Shown: piece after piece, positions 34,901-42,188 of the stretch | How positions within the stretch are numbered: position 1 is the first letter of the stretch | How the letters are laid out: each line of letters opens with the position of its first letter | Assembly: GCA_964566055.1 (NCBI GenBank) | Contig: CAZMHI010000008.1 | Location: 43,579 to 107,578, forward strand | DNA: 64,000 nt | Reading direction: 5' to 3' | DNA from: TMED23 sp964566055 | GTDB taxonomy: Bacteria; Pseudomonadota; Alphaproteobacteria; Rhodospirillales; UBA2165 | Notes under the pieces: generated by a model | The model's input: the letters and a program-made list of their open reading frames with translations, nothing else | Database searches by the model: none | Told to the model about the DNA's origin: nothing | Made by a program: the position numbers and the translations under genes

Positions 34901-35483
34901 ACATGGCGAAACCCATCAAGCCGTAATCGAGATATTCCTGCACACTTGCCGGATAGAGGATAGGGATCATCGCCGCGACCAAAGCTTGCTCCGACTGATG
35001 CGCCGTCGTCGATGACTTAGCCCCCTGATCATCACCGGCTAACACCAGCACACCACCATGTTCTGACGTGCCCGCGAGATTGCCGTGTTTAAGCGCATCA
35101 CCCGAACGATCTACCCCCGGCCCTTTGCCGTACCAGAGTGCAAAGACGCCGTCATATTTGGCTTGTTCGGTCGCCGACTGCCAGATGCCGACCTGTTGCG
35201 TGCCCCAGCACGCAGTCGCCGCCATATCTTCATTGACGCCGGCTTGGAAACGGATGTGATGTTTTTCCAGATGCTCACTGGCCTGCCATAGAGCTGAATC
35301 ATAGCCACCGATAGGTGAGCCGCGATAACCGGAAATATAGCCTGCCGTATTGAGCCCGCTCGCCAAGTCGCGCTGGCGTTGCATCATCGGCAGGCGTACC
35401 AAGGCTTGCGTTCCAGTAATATAAACCCGGCCTGAGACCGCCGTGTATTTTGTCTCTAATGTGATCGGACTGTTGCCGTCCAC
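31998..35483 (-). CDS. Fused indolepyruvate:ferredoxin oxidoreductase family protein
   Basis: A 1161-residue enzyme that oxidatively decarboxylates 2-oxo acids (aryl pyruvates in characterised members) to acyl-CoA, reducing ferredoxin. I place the start at the GTG at 35483, seven bases after a GGGAG site; frames further upstream run into a palindromic repeat. The N-terminal region carries the pyrimidine-binding part (GYRGSPIGGYDSALW), the middle the TPP-binding part (GIGCHTMAVYMDRR, GGEGGTWIGQAPF, IGDGTYYHSG), then a cysteine-rich segment (CEGCGDCNTVSNC, CNKDFSCLDGFCP) and a gamma-type domain (GIGGTGVITVGATLG). It is a stand-alone gene near two reductive dehalogenases and could supply low-potential electrons. 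Confidence 0.93.
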   Translation of the reverse strand: MDGNSPITLETKYTAVSGRVYITGTQALVRLPMMQRQRDLASGLNTAGYISGYRGSPIGGYDSALWQASEHLEKHHIRFQAGVNEDMAATACWGTQQVGIWQSATEQAKYDGVFALWYGKGPGVDRSGDALKHGNLAGTSEHGGVLVLAGDDQGAKSSTTAHQSEQALVAAMIPILYPASVQEYLDYGLMGFAMSRYSGCWTGFKCVGDIIESTASVSVEPNRVEIKYPTDFDFPDDGIHIRWPDGPVEQEKRLISIKLKAAQAFMRENKLDRISHETAKKQLGIVAPGKAWLNVGQAFDELGLSDTERRDLGIGVFKVAMPWPLEPSRIREWAAGFDEILVVEEKRNLIEDQLARVLFDLPEDQRPRLVGKHDESGNLLVPEYGELNGTIVAQIIANRFLDEGESNCLVSAAAAIKARTADSNRPAAPPERSPWFCAGCPHNSSTLVPEGSRALAGIGCHTMAVYMDRRTAAYTHMGGEGGTWIGQAPFTTAKHVFQNIGDGTYYHSGLLAIRAAVSSGVNITYKILFNDAVALTGGQPMDGELYPWTISRQLAAEGVGRIAVVSDQPEKYPDTLDWAPQAEIHHRRELERLQLEMRELEGVTAIIYDQTCAAEKRRRRKRGLYPDPARRVFINDAVCEGCGDCNTVSNCVAIRPLETELGRKRVVDQSSCNKDFSCLDGFCPSFVTVEGGALKISEPPEIDNANPAAVLPDPAPATINGSYNVLLTGIGGTGVITVGATLGMAAHIESKGCAVLDQTGLSQKNGAVMSHVSISSDPDTVLATRIGSGMSDLVIGFDMVVAAGQAAINTMSATRTRAVINDHLVPLAAFAERPDMPLEAGGYTNVIETTLGEGQADFFDATQLVARLLGDHISTNVFLLGFAYQKGYLPLKAASLEEAIRLNDVAVEMNLRAFAWGRVAAHEPDRLAGLVGVQNNNMPEFDLDQFVEARVQDLTDFQNAAYATRYRTLIESVASAEKKVDPGRLSLAENVARSLYKLMAYKDEYEVARLYTDRRYLEKLQAQFDGDYQLKFHFAPPLFATKDRVTGQPIKKEYGALMWRALKLLAPLKVLRGTPLDPFGYLAERREERALIRDYENVLGEITANLAPDNYEAAVELASLPQQIRGFGHVKSRAIEESKAEETRLLAEFRKSGEISVRAAE

Positions 35484-35580
35484 GTTTAAGCTCCCGCTTA
35501 TAATTAGTCGGCCCGCATTAAAGCGATAAACCTCGCAACAATAAAGCTTCGAGACAGTTGTTGCGAACGCCTGCGAATCC

Positions 35581-35639
35581 GGTTCCAGGTACCGGACTCG
35601 CAATTAGAGCGAGTTGTTGCGACTCCGGTACCTGGAACC
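35581..35639. repeat. Large palindromic element between EamA and the oxidoreductase gene
   Basis: Arms of 23 bases (35581-35603 and 35617-35639) pair with one mismatch around a 13-base centre. The outer part contains GGTACCTGG. It starts just after the stop of the leftward EamA gene at 35642. On the + strand the right arm is followed by a T-rich run, but no rightward gene ends here, so a terminator role is unlikely. Nearby GTTGTTGCGA occurs twice (about 35557 and 35613), which suggests a dispersed palindromic repeat rather than a terminator. Confidence 0.7.
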
Positions 35640-35641
35640 TT

Positions 35642-36523
35642 TTAAGTTTTATGAGCGCGGGCTTCGCGGTGAATTAGGTAGACACCGCTAGCGATAATGA
35701 CCGCCGCACCCGTCCAGACAAAGCGATCCGGCACTTCCCCCCAAATTACAAAACCCAAAATCACAGCGAAGATCAGCACGGTGTACTCAAAGGGCGCAAC
35801 CACCCCGACCGGGGCCATGACAAAAGCGCCGGTCATGCCGAGATAGCCAATCAGCGTAAATACCGCCATGACGACGAAGATGACTAGATCGGTGAGCGGT
35901 ATCGGTTGCCAGACAAACGGCAGAGCCATGCTCGCCATTATAGCCATTCCAACCATGGTGTAGAAAGTAATGCAGATCGTGGTTTCTGTATCGCGCAACC
36001 AGCGTGCCGTAAGATTGACCGAGGCGAAAGCAACTCCCGCCAACAATGCCAAAATCGCCACGGGCTCGAACAAACCAACTCCCGGACGCAGGACAACGAC
36101 CACGCCGACAAAGCCGATTATGATTGCCAGCCAACGATGGCGGCCGATTTTTTCCTTGAAGATCGGCACAGATAAAGCCGTGGTTAAAAAAGGTGAGCCG
36201 AAAATAATCACCGTGACGTCGGCAAGTGGCATGGTGGCCAGTGCAGAGAACATCAAGATGGGGCCACAGAAAGCCAGCACCAATCGAAATCCATGGGCAC
36301 CGAGGCGCTTGGTTCTAAGCTCAGCCGTGCGCTTTTTTATCAGTATCCAGGCGGTAAATATGGCAACAATAATCCAGCCTCGAACAGCAACCACCTGAAA
36401 CACAGAATAGTCACTGGTCATCAGCCATTTCCCGGCGGCATCGGTGCCGGCCATACCGACCATACCGATAATCATAACGGCGATGCCTTTTAAAGCGTTA
36501 TTGGAGGAGTATGTGCTGCTCAT
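35642..36523 (-). CDS. EamA-family (DMT) transporter, copy 1
   Basis: A 293-residue inner-membrane protein with about 10 helices arranged as two EamA repeats, typical of drug/metabolite exporters. The first repeat carries MIIGMVGMAGTDAAGKWLM and the second GVAFASVNLTARWLRDTETT. Loops are short. It begins 7 bases after the second reductive dehalogenase gene, so the two are co-transcribed, with another EamA gene upstream of the dehalogenase. An export role for a product, halide-bearing compound or amino acid is possible. No substrate can be named. Confidence 0.92.
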   Translation of the reverse strand: MSSTYSSNNALKGIAVMIIGMVGMAGTDAAGKWLMTSDYSVFQVVAVRGWIIVAIFTAWILIKKRTAELRTKRLGAHGFRLVLAFCGPILMFSALATMPLADVTVIIFGSPFLTTALSVPIFKEKIGRHRWLAIIIGFVGVVVVLRPGVGLFEPVAILALLAGVAFASVNLTARWLRDTETTICITFYTMVGMAIMASMALPFVWQPIPLTDLVIFVVMAVFTLIGYLGMTGAFVMAPVGVVAPFEYTVLIFAVILGFVIWGEVPDRFVWTGAAVIIASGVYLIHREARAHKT

Positions 36524-36530
36524 GGGCGGA

Positions 36531-37880
36531 CTACGATTTCACGTCTGGTTTGTTGGCCACCCGGTCTTTAGCGTCAGCCGGTTTCTCAGCCGCCAGATAG
36601 CGCGCCTGGCCATCTTTGCGGTCAGTCGGCACAGTTTCCTTGTCGTTATAGACCGGCCAGACATCTGGCGTATAAACCGCGAAGCGATTACCCTTTGGAG
36701 GCTTTTTACCAAGACTAAGATCGCGTTCATTGGTCTTCACCGGCACGCCGGTTTTACCGTCAACGGTTTCCAGATCAAACCACCAGCGGTTATCCGGATT
36801 ACGCTCACCATATTTCCAGTGATCATCGAGCCAGATCAGGAAGCGCCGGGTAAAGGGCAGTTTAATCGCCATCCAAATGGCGAGGCGGTGCTGCATCAGA
36901 CCTTCCTTGTTCCACGGACACATTTTCATGCAGCGTCCGCAAGCCGAGCCGCCGGGATTGGTGGTGCGATATTTGGTACAGGCTTCTGAATCTGGTTTCC
37001 AGGTTTCATAGCCGTTATACATGATCTTTTCACCCCACGGGATGGCGCCACAAGGGCATTCACGCGCGCATTTTTGACACTTGTTGCAAAAATCCTGAAG
37101 ACCGAAATCAATCGGCTTATCAATTTCCAACGGCATGTCGGTGGTCACTACAGCAGTCTTAAGGCGTGGACCAATGAACGGGTTCAAGATCATCTCGCCA
37201 ATCCGGCTCATTTCACCCAAGCCCGCCAATAGCGATAGAGGTACATGCTGAACCTGGCTGTCCATATTGGTGTGGGAGCGGGCACTGTAGCCAAGCTGGC
37301 GAATATAATCAGCCATCACATTGGCGATCTCGGCACCCCGCAAATAAGCGCGGAAACTTTGGGCGCTCGATATCCAATCATCACCGGAAGCTGAATCCAT
37401 AGTGTGAAAGCCCTGATCGATCACCAGCACAATGGCGTATTTATGCTTCACTTCAATCTCGTTGCCTTTGAGATCGTGGCTGTACCAGCAATAGTCTTTG
37501 GCTTCGCAGATACCGGTGAGATCGCTATCGAGAAAATACGACAGCGCTTTGATATGTTCAGAGAGTTTTTGCGGATCATTAGGGATTGGCGCTTTTTCCG
37601 CTGCTGTCTCTCCATCCTGGAGCGGCACCAGTTGATCAATATTGTTACGCATGGCTGCCGATAGCGGTGACTTAATGACAAACCTTTTAACGCCCGACTG
37701 TGCCTTCTCGCCAAAATCCCCAAAGCGCGCCCGGAAAAATCCGTTCACCCGCGCCGGCGTACGCTGCACTTCGTCATCAATGATCAGCGTCGTGGTTTCA
37801 TCGACACGTTTAATCTTCTCCATCGGATAGCTGCCGAGATGAAGCGGCCGTTTGCGCTTTGAAAATATTGAAAGTCCCAT
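36531..37880 (-). CDS. rdhA: Reductive dehalogenase RdhA-like protein, catabolic type
   Basis: A 449-residue RdhA-family protein without signal peptide or Tat motif, so cytoplasmic. Two 4Fe-4S motifs: C265, C268, C271 and C275 (CNKCQKCARECP), and C301, C314, C317 and C321 (CGRCMKMCPWN). The block GLGEMSRIGEMILNPFIGPR followed by TTDMPLEIDKPIDFGLQDFC is characteristic of non-respiratory RdhAs from marine and aerobic bacteria; Y179 is at the expected catalytic position. It differs from the RdhA at 27512 in length, N-terminus and C-terminus. Characterised catabolic enzymes carry a fused flavin/ferredoxin reductase domain, which is absent here, so an external donor is needed. Queuosine reductase QueG is related but is shorter and lacks these blocks. 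Confidence 0.85.
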   Translation of the reverse strand: MGLSIFSKRKRPLHLGSYPMEKIKRVDETTTLIIDDEVQRTPARVNGFFRARFGDFGEKAQSGVKRFVIKSPLSAAMRNNIDQLVPLQDGETAAEKAPIPNDPQKLSEHIKALSYFLDSDLTGICEAKDYCWYSHDLKGNEIEVKHKYAIVLVIDQGFHTMDSASGDDWISSAQSFRAYLRGAEIANVMADYIRQLGYSARSHTNMDSQVQHVPLSLLAGLGEMSRIGEMILNPFIGPRLKTAVVTTDMPLEIDKPIDFGLQDFCNKCQKCARECPCGAIPWGEKIMYNGYETWKPDSEACTKYRTTNPGGSACGRCMKMCPWNKEGLMQHRLAIWMAIKLPFTRRFLIWLDDHWKYGERNPDNRWWFDLETVDGKTGVPVKTNERDLSLGKKPPKGNRFAVYTPDVWPVYNDKETVPTDRKDGQARYLAAEKPADAKDRVANKPDVKS

Positions 37881-37892
37881 AATTCCCTAAAC

Positions 37893-38819
37893 CTAACGCC
37901 TGTGCCCGATAAATCGATCCAGCAATCCCATCGCCAATACCATGCCGATTGAAACGATAATCAGGCCGATGATCTCAATCAAGGTCGGATACTCGTTTAA
38001 GATCGGGATGGCTAGCAAGATTACCGTGCCGGGCACCAAAGTTGGAAACACCGCCGCCCGACCAGCGCCCAGGACGGCAATTGCCCGGGTATAAACAATC
38101 AAGGCGAGAACAGCAGTGAGCAGCCCTTGTACGACGCCTTGCAGGACAATCTCCGAAAGAGGCGCTTCGGGAATTCCTGAATCGAGAAAAAGCAAATAGA
38201 CCGGAAAAAATAAAACTGCCGACCACACCGAAACCAGAGCCGCGGCATGAAAGGTCTCAACCGAAAAATACCGCGCCGACAGAGTAAAGGTCGCCCACAA
38301 AATTCCGGCGGAAAAAAACATCAAATCACCAATCCAGACGTTTTCTCCACGGCTTTGTAATCCTTCCCAGCCGGTCATGACGACGCCGCAAAGAATAATA
38401 CCGACGGCTATCCACCTCGTGCGGCTTTGCTTTTCTTTGAGAATGAGCCAACTGCCGAGCGTCGAAGTCATCAATTGAGTACTTGGCGTAATCACACCGA
38501 AATGGCCCGCCGGTGCAAATTCCAAGCCGCCGGTACCTGCCAGCACATACGGCAGCCCGGCGCCGGTGACAACTAAAATTACTGCCTTCCAGCTTAACTT
38601 GCCGCGCCCAAGAATACCGAGCTGCTGTTTCCAAAACAACGGCAGCAAGATAATCCCGGCAACACCGAAACGCAGTGCGGTTAAATCCAGGGCCGATAAG
38701 GATTGATCAATACTTAAGGCAGAGACAACCGGCCAGACACCCCAAATAAAGGCGGCGATCAGGCCGAACACGATGGCAGCTGGAACAGTATGAAGTTTTT
38801 GGGAGAGAGAGCTGGTCAC
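37893..38819 (-). CDS. EamA-family (DMT) transporter, copy 2
   Basis: A 308-residue inner-membrane protein with about 10 helices in two EamA repeats. Recognisable parts include FGLIAAFIWGVWPVVSALSI, GLEFAPAGHFGVITPSTQLMTSTLGSWLILKE and ARAIAVLGAGRAAVFPTLVPGTVIL. The start is a GTG at 38819. It is first in a leftward three-gene unit, followed 12 bases later by the reductive dehalogenase and then by the other EamA gene. Two exporters bracketing one dehalogenase is a distinctive arrangement. Substrate unknown. Confidence 0.92.
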   Translation of the reverse strand: MTSSLSQKLHTVPAAIVFGLIAAFIWGVWPVVSALSIDQSLSALDLTALRFGVAGIILLPLFWKQQLGILGRGKLSWKAVILVVTGAGLPYVLAGTGGLEFAPAGHFGVITPSTQLMTSTLGSWLILKEKQSRTRWIAVGIILCGVVMTGWEGLQSRGENVWIGDLMFFSAGILWATFTLSARYFSVETFHAAALVSVWSAVLFFPVYLLFLDSGIPEAPLSEIVLQGVVQGLLTAVLALIVYTRAIAVLGAGRAAVFPTLVPGTVILLAIPILNEYPTLIEIIGLIIVSIGMVLAMGLLDRFIGHRR

Positions 38820-38883
38820 GCGGGCTAAAACCTATTTTTTAACCCGACTGAAAACAAATTTGTTATTTCAGTGAGTTCCTTAA

Positions 38884-38910
38884 AACCTGTTAGACTTATG
38901 CCAACAGGTT
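38884..38910. promoter_or_regulatory. Inverted repeat upstream of the EamA-rdhA-EamA unit
   Basis: Eight-base arms AACCTGTT and AACAGGTT are separated by 11 bases. It lies 65-91 bases upstream of the EamA start and about 50 bases after the small leftward gene at 38963. It could be an operator for the dehalogenase unit or a weak terminator for the small gene, since a four-T run follows when read leftward. Confidence 0.4.
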
Positions 38911-38962
38911 AGAACTCAATTCCTTGGCGAAATCAACCAAAGGCAAGAATTAAAATACTGCC

Positions 38963-39139
38963 TTAGTGGCGGTCGCGGGTAAAGGCGTCGCTGCGGATCA
39001 ATTTCATCGTGTCATCCCACTTATTGCGGTAGCACGCATCAATGGCGTCGCGAAAGCCGAGGGAATGCACAAGGTTTTTTGCTAGGTAAAATTGATAGGT
39101 CGTATTACCGTATGAGGGCTGTTGATTTTGGTTTTCCAT
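38963..39139 (-). CDS. Small hypothetical protein (58 residues)
   Basis: A short frame with plausible coding character: MENQNQQPSYGNTTYQFYLAKN then NLVHSLGFRDAIDACYRNKWDDTMKLI. It has one cysteine, no signal peptide and no membrane helix; the second half looks helical. The ATG at 39139 is chosen over an in-frame GTG three codons earlier because the AAAGG site is better spaced. I do not recognise a family. It stands alone in a region of about 500 bases between the EamA gene and a binding-protein gene. Confidence 0.5.
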   Translation of the reverse strand: MENQNQQPSYGNTTYQFYLAKNLVHSLGFRDAIDACYRNKWDDTMKLIRSDAFTRDRH

Positions 39140-39354
39140 GTCACACACACCTTTTTAAAGGGATTGACCATATTTTTTTACGTGTGCCCAATATAGCGTC
39201 TGAATGTAACGACAATATGGCTCCTGTGTAGAAAGATGTGAATTATTGTATCATTGTATTTCACTAATAAAATTAACACTTAATTGAACAGATTATAATT
39301 GATCCAAAACAGAATAAGGCAGATATGCCCGAAAATCTGAGGTGAAATATCTCA

Positions 39355-40119
39355 ATGTTGAAGAACATACTCATATTCACTGCCTTGATTCTCGTGCTTG
39401 CTCGCCTCCATGCTGCCAATGCAGAGCCGGTGAAATTATCCTACAATTCAGACTGGCCACCTTATTCTTCCGGTGTCGGCAAAAACGTCACCGGCATCTT
39501 GCCCGATGTCATGCGTGAAATTATTGAAAACCGCATGGGTCAAAAAGTAATCCAAACAGGTTCCCCCTGGAAACGCGTTCAGCTTCAGGTCAAAAAAGGT
39601 CTCGCCGATGCCTTTGTCACAGTGCCGACTAAGACCCGCCTCAGCTACGCCCATTCCTCCAAAAGCATTGTCTATTCACTTGAGATGCGGGCAATAGTCA
39701 AAAAAGACAGCACCGCCCATGACAGCCTCAAAAATGATCCGGGCATTGAAACTTTCAATAAACTTCGTGTCTGCGATATTCTGGGCAATGGCTTTGCCAA
39801 AAATTTTTACGGCAAACACAAGATTGATTTTATGACCGCTTCAAACGTCCGCGCTTGTCTCAGAATGGAAAACATCGGCCGCGCTGATGTTTTGATCCAG
39901 CCCTTGGCAATTGCCAACACGGCAATTAGCTCTTTTGGCCTAAAAAATGTCTTAATCACGTTACCGAAAATATATGCGCAGATGGATTTCACCTTGCTGG
40001 TGTCTAAGAAATCCAATTTGGGAGTGGATTTCGTCAAAAATTTTGATGCAGCTCTGACGCAAATGAAAAAAGACGGCTCCTACAACGAACTCCTCCTACG
40101 TTTGCGCAAAAATAATTAG
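39355..40119 (+). CDS. Periplasmic substrate-binding protein (SBP_bac_3 type)
   Basis: A 254-residue exported protein. The signal peptide ends near ANA-E (about 23). The mature start EPVKLSYNSDWPPYSSGVGKNVTGILPDVMREII is the usual amino-acid-binding (family 3) opening, with the DAFVTVPTKTR region and the end FDAALTQMKKDGSYNELLLRL also typical. It has no linked permease or ATPase genes, so it may be an orphan binding protein, a sensor or part of a system elsewhere. The region upstream (39140-39354) is AT-rich and shows no other gene. Confidence 0.88.
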   Translation: MLKNILIFTALILVLARLHAANAEPVKLSYNSDWPPYSSGVGKNVTGILPDVMREIIENRMGQKVIQTGSPWKRVQLQVKKGLADAFVTVPTKTRLSYAHSSKSIVYSLEMRAIVKKDSTAHDSLKNDPGIETFNKLRVCDILGNGFAKNFYGKHKIDFMTASNVRACLRMENIGRADVLIQPLAIANTAISSFGLKNVLITLPKIYAQMDFTLLVSKKSNLGVDFVKNFDAALTQMKKDGSYNELLLRLRKNN

Positions 40120-40209
40120 CTATTAGAATCAACGCCTTTACGGCTCATTAACATTAGATCGCCACAATAGCCTGGATATTTATGTCCATTATTTTGGGTG
40201 ACGCGCCAA

Positions 40210-42099
40210 ATGGTTGGCAAACAGGCTTTAAAATCAAATACGGCTTCTGTTGATGAGCTTTTAATCGGGGAAAACCATCACCGGGCGGGTAATCTTGCCC
40301 GGGCGGAATCGGTATATCGTCAAGTCCTGGCGAGCGATCCGGAGCATAGCGAAGCGCTTCGGCTGCTCGGCTTGCTGGCCCATCAAACCGGCAATATCGA
40401 GCAAGCCAGCAACCTTTTATCGCGCGCCACCAAAGCGCAACCCGATAATGTCGAAGCTCATTTCAATCTTGGCGTTGCCTATTTAGACCAAGGGCTGCCG
40501 GAAAAAGCCGTAGCGGCACTGGAAACAGCTTTAACGCTTGAACCTGAAAATTTCTCCTGCCTCGTTAATCTTAGTAATGCCCTGATTGCCGCAGGCCGTT
40601 TTAATGATGCGATCGAGAAATCCAGGCAGGCGCTGAAAATTGATTCCAATTGTGTCGAAGCCCACAGCAATCTCAGCCGAGCGCTAGCCAAAACGGGCGA
40701 TTTAACAGGCGCCATGAAGGCTGCCCGGCGTGCCATTCTGCTGCGTCCTGAGGATGGGCGCTTGTTTAATAATCTCGGCATCATAGAACAGGCGACCGGA
40801 TTATTGGATAACGCTAACCGAACCTACCACCGGGCTCTTGAGGTCGATCCTCATTGCCACTTAGCGGAACGCAATTTGCTGATCAATGCGCTCAATTTAC
40901 CGCAGCAATCCAGCGACGAACTATTTAACATCCATCAGGAATTCGGCCGCAAATACAGTCGTTCTTCCTTTGATCAGAACAAGTTCCTAGATCGGGACAA
41001 GGACATTAACCGTAAGCTCCGGGTAGGCTATTTATCGTCAGATTTTCATGCCCATCCGGTCGGCTATAACGTATTGCCGCTGCTCGGTCATCATGACCCG
41101 GGAGAAGTGGAAATCTTCATCTACACCGAGAACAAAAATACAGATGGCATTACCGAGCAATTTAAGTCTCATGCCGATCACTGGTACTCAACTTCCGGTC
41201 AAAGTGATGCCCAGGTGGCAAATAAAATAGCCACTGACGAGATCGATATATTGGTTTGCCTGGCCGGGCGGTTTAATCTCAACCGGCCCACCGTGGCTGC
41301 TCATCGCGCAGCACCGGTACAAATAAGCTATCATGATTGCGCCACCTCCGGCCTCGCCGAAATGGATTATTGGCTCACGGATAAATCACTTCACCCAAAT
41401 GACACGCCGGAAAAATTTACCGAAGAGCTCTATCGCCTGCCGGTGTTTTATCAATTTTCTCCGCCCTCCGAGTTCCCAGCCGTTTCAGATTTGCCAATAG
41501 ATCAAAACGGCTTCCTGACATTCGGCAGTTTTAACAAGCCGGAGAAAATTAATGATCATGTTATCGCCCTATGGGCTGATGTATTGGCTTCAGTGCCGCA
41601 TTCCCGGTTGTTCTTAAAGCACCGAGACTATTTCGAAGACACCAATCTGATCAAACATTGGCAAAGCAAATTTGCCCAGTTTGGCATTACTGAGGACAGG
41701 TTGTTGCTGGCCGGTAAAATTGACGAACGGGCAGAGCATTTAGCGCTCTATCATCATATTGATATTGCGCTCGACCCCTTCCCCTTCAATGGCGCAACAA
41801 CGACATTTGAGGCACTCGCCATGGGCGTACCGGTGGTTGCGATGCAGGGCAAACATTTTGTCGACCGCGTCGCCGGCTCAATTCTGCAAAAAGTCGGGCT
41901 CGATCGGTTGATTGCTGATACACCCAGAACATATATCAATGCCGCCCAATCGCTCGCCGAAAACTTGAGCGAGTTACGCCAGCTGCGCGGATCATTGCGT
42001 GACCGTCTGACCAAATCGGCTCTTTGTGACGCCGGACAATATGCGCGGAATGTCGAGGTCGCCTATAGGGAAATGTGGCGACGTTGGTGCGCAAAATAA
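40210..42099 (+). CDS. TPR protein with O-GlcNAc transferase-like (GT41) domain
   Basis: A protein of about 629 residues. The first 230 or so hold about six tetratricopeptide repeats (for example NLGVAYLDQGLPEKAVAALETALTLEP). The rest is a GT41/SPINDLY-type glycosyltransferase domain with LRVGYLSSDFHAHPVGYNVLPL, the GSFNKPEKIND block and the nucleotide-sugar site DPFPFNGATTTFEALAMGVPVV. Bacterial members are suspected to add GlcNAc or other sugars to proteins or surface polymers. The start is the ATG at 40210; a GTG at 40198 is possible, and neither has a strong ribosome-binding site. No signal peptide, so cytoplasmic. It seems monocistronic. Confidence 0.92.
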   Translation: MVGKQALKSNTASVDELLIGENHHRAGNLARAESVYRQVLASDPEHSEALRLLGLLAHQTGNIEQASNLLSRATKAQPDNVEAHFNLGVAYLDQGLPEKAVAALETALTLEPENFSCLVNLSNALIAAGRFNDAIEKSRQALKIDSNCVEAHSNLSRALAKTGDLTGAMKAARRAILLRPEDGRLFNNLGIIEQATGLLDNANRTYHRALEVDPHCHLAERNLLINALNLPQQSSDELFNIHQEFGRKYSRSSFDQNKFLDRDKDINRKLRVGYLSSDFHAHPVGYNVLPLLGHHDPGEVEIFIYTENKNTDGITEQFKSHADHWYSTSGQSDAQVANKIATDEIDILVCLAGRFNLNRPTVAAHRAAPVQISYHDCATSGLAEMDYWLTDKSLHPNDTPEKFTEELYRLPVFYQFSPPSEFPAVSDLPIDQNGFLTFGSFNKPEKINDHVIALWADVLASVPHSRLFLKHRDYFEDTNLIKHWQSKFAQFGITEDRLLLAGKIDERAEHLALYHHIDIALDPFPFNGATTTFEALAMGVPVVAMQGKHFVDRVAGSILQKVGLDRLIADTPRTYINAAQSLAENLSELRQLRGSLRDRLTKSALCDAGQYARNVEVAYREMWRRWCAK

Positions 42100-42188
42100 A
42101 TTCACCTGAGCGGCACACTGTTCTATTGGCGAAAAGAAATCCACAAGATAAAGTCGGTCTAACGTTACTCTGTTAGAAAGAAACTGAT

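Noticed and set aside
34302..35015. A 237-codon frame opposite the indolepyruvate:ferredoxin oxidoreductase gene
   Set aside because: The oxidoreductase motifs are continuous on the - strand across this region; the + strand frame is a shadow.
36444..36989. A 181-codon + strand frame opposite the second rdhA gene
   Set aside because: It covers the end of a well-supported gene with Fe-S motifs on the - strand and shows no recognised domain.
36531..37880. Calling the second RdhA-like protein an epoxyqueuosine reductase (QueG)
   Set aside because: It is longer, its 4Fe-4S sites lie at 265-321 and it has the GPR...TTDMPL...FGLQDFC block of RdhA; the C-terminal HEAT part of QueG is missing. A search would settle it.
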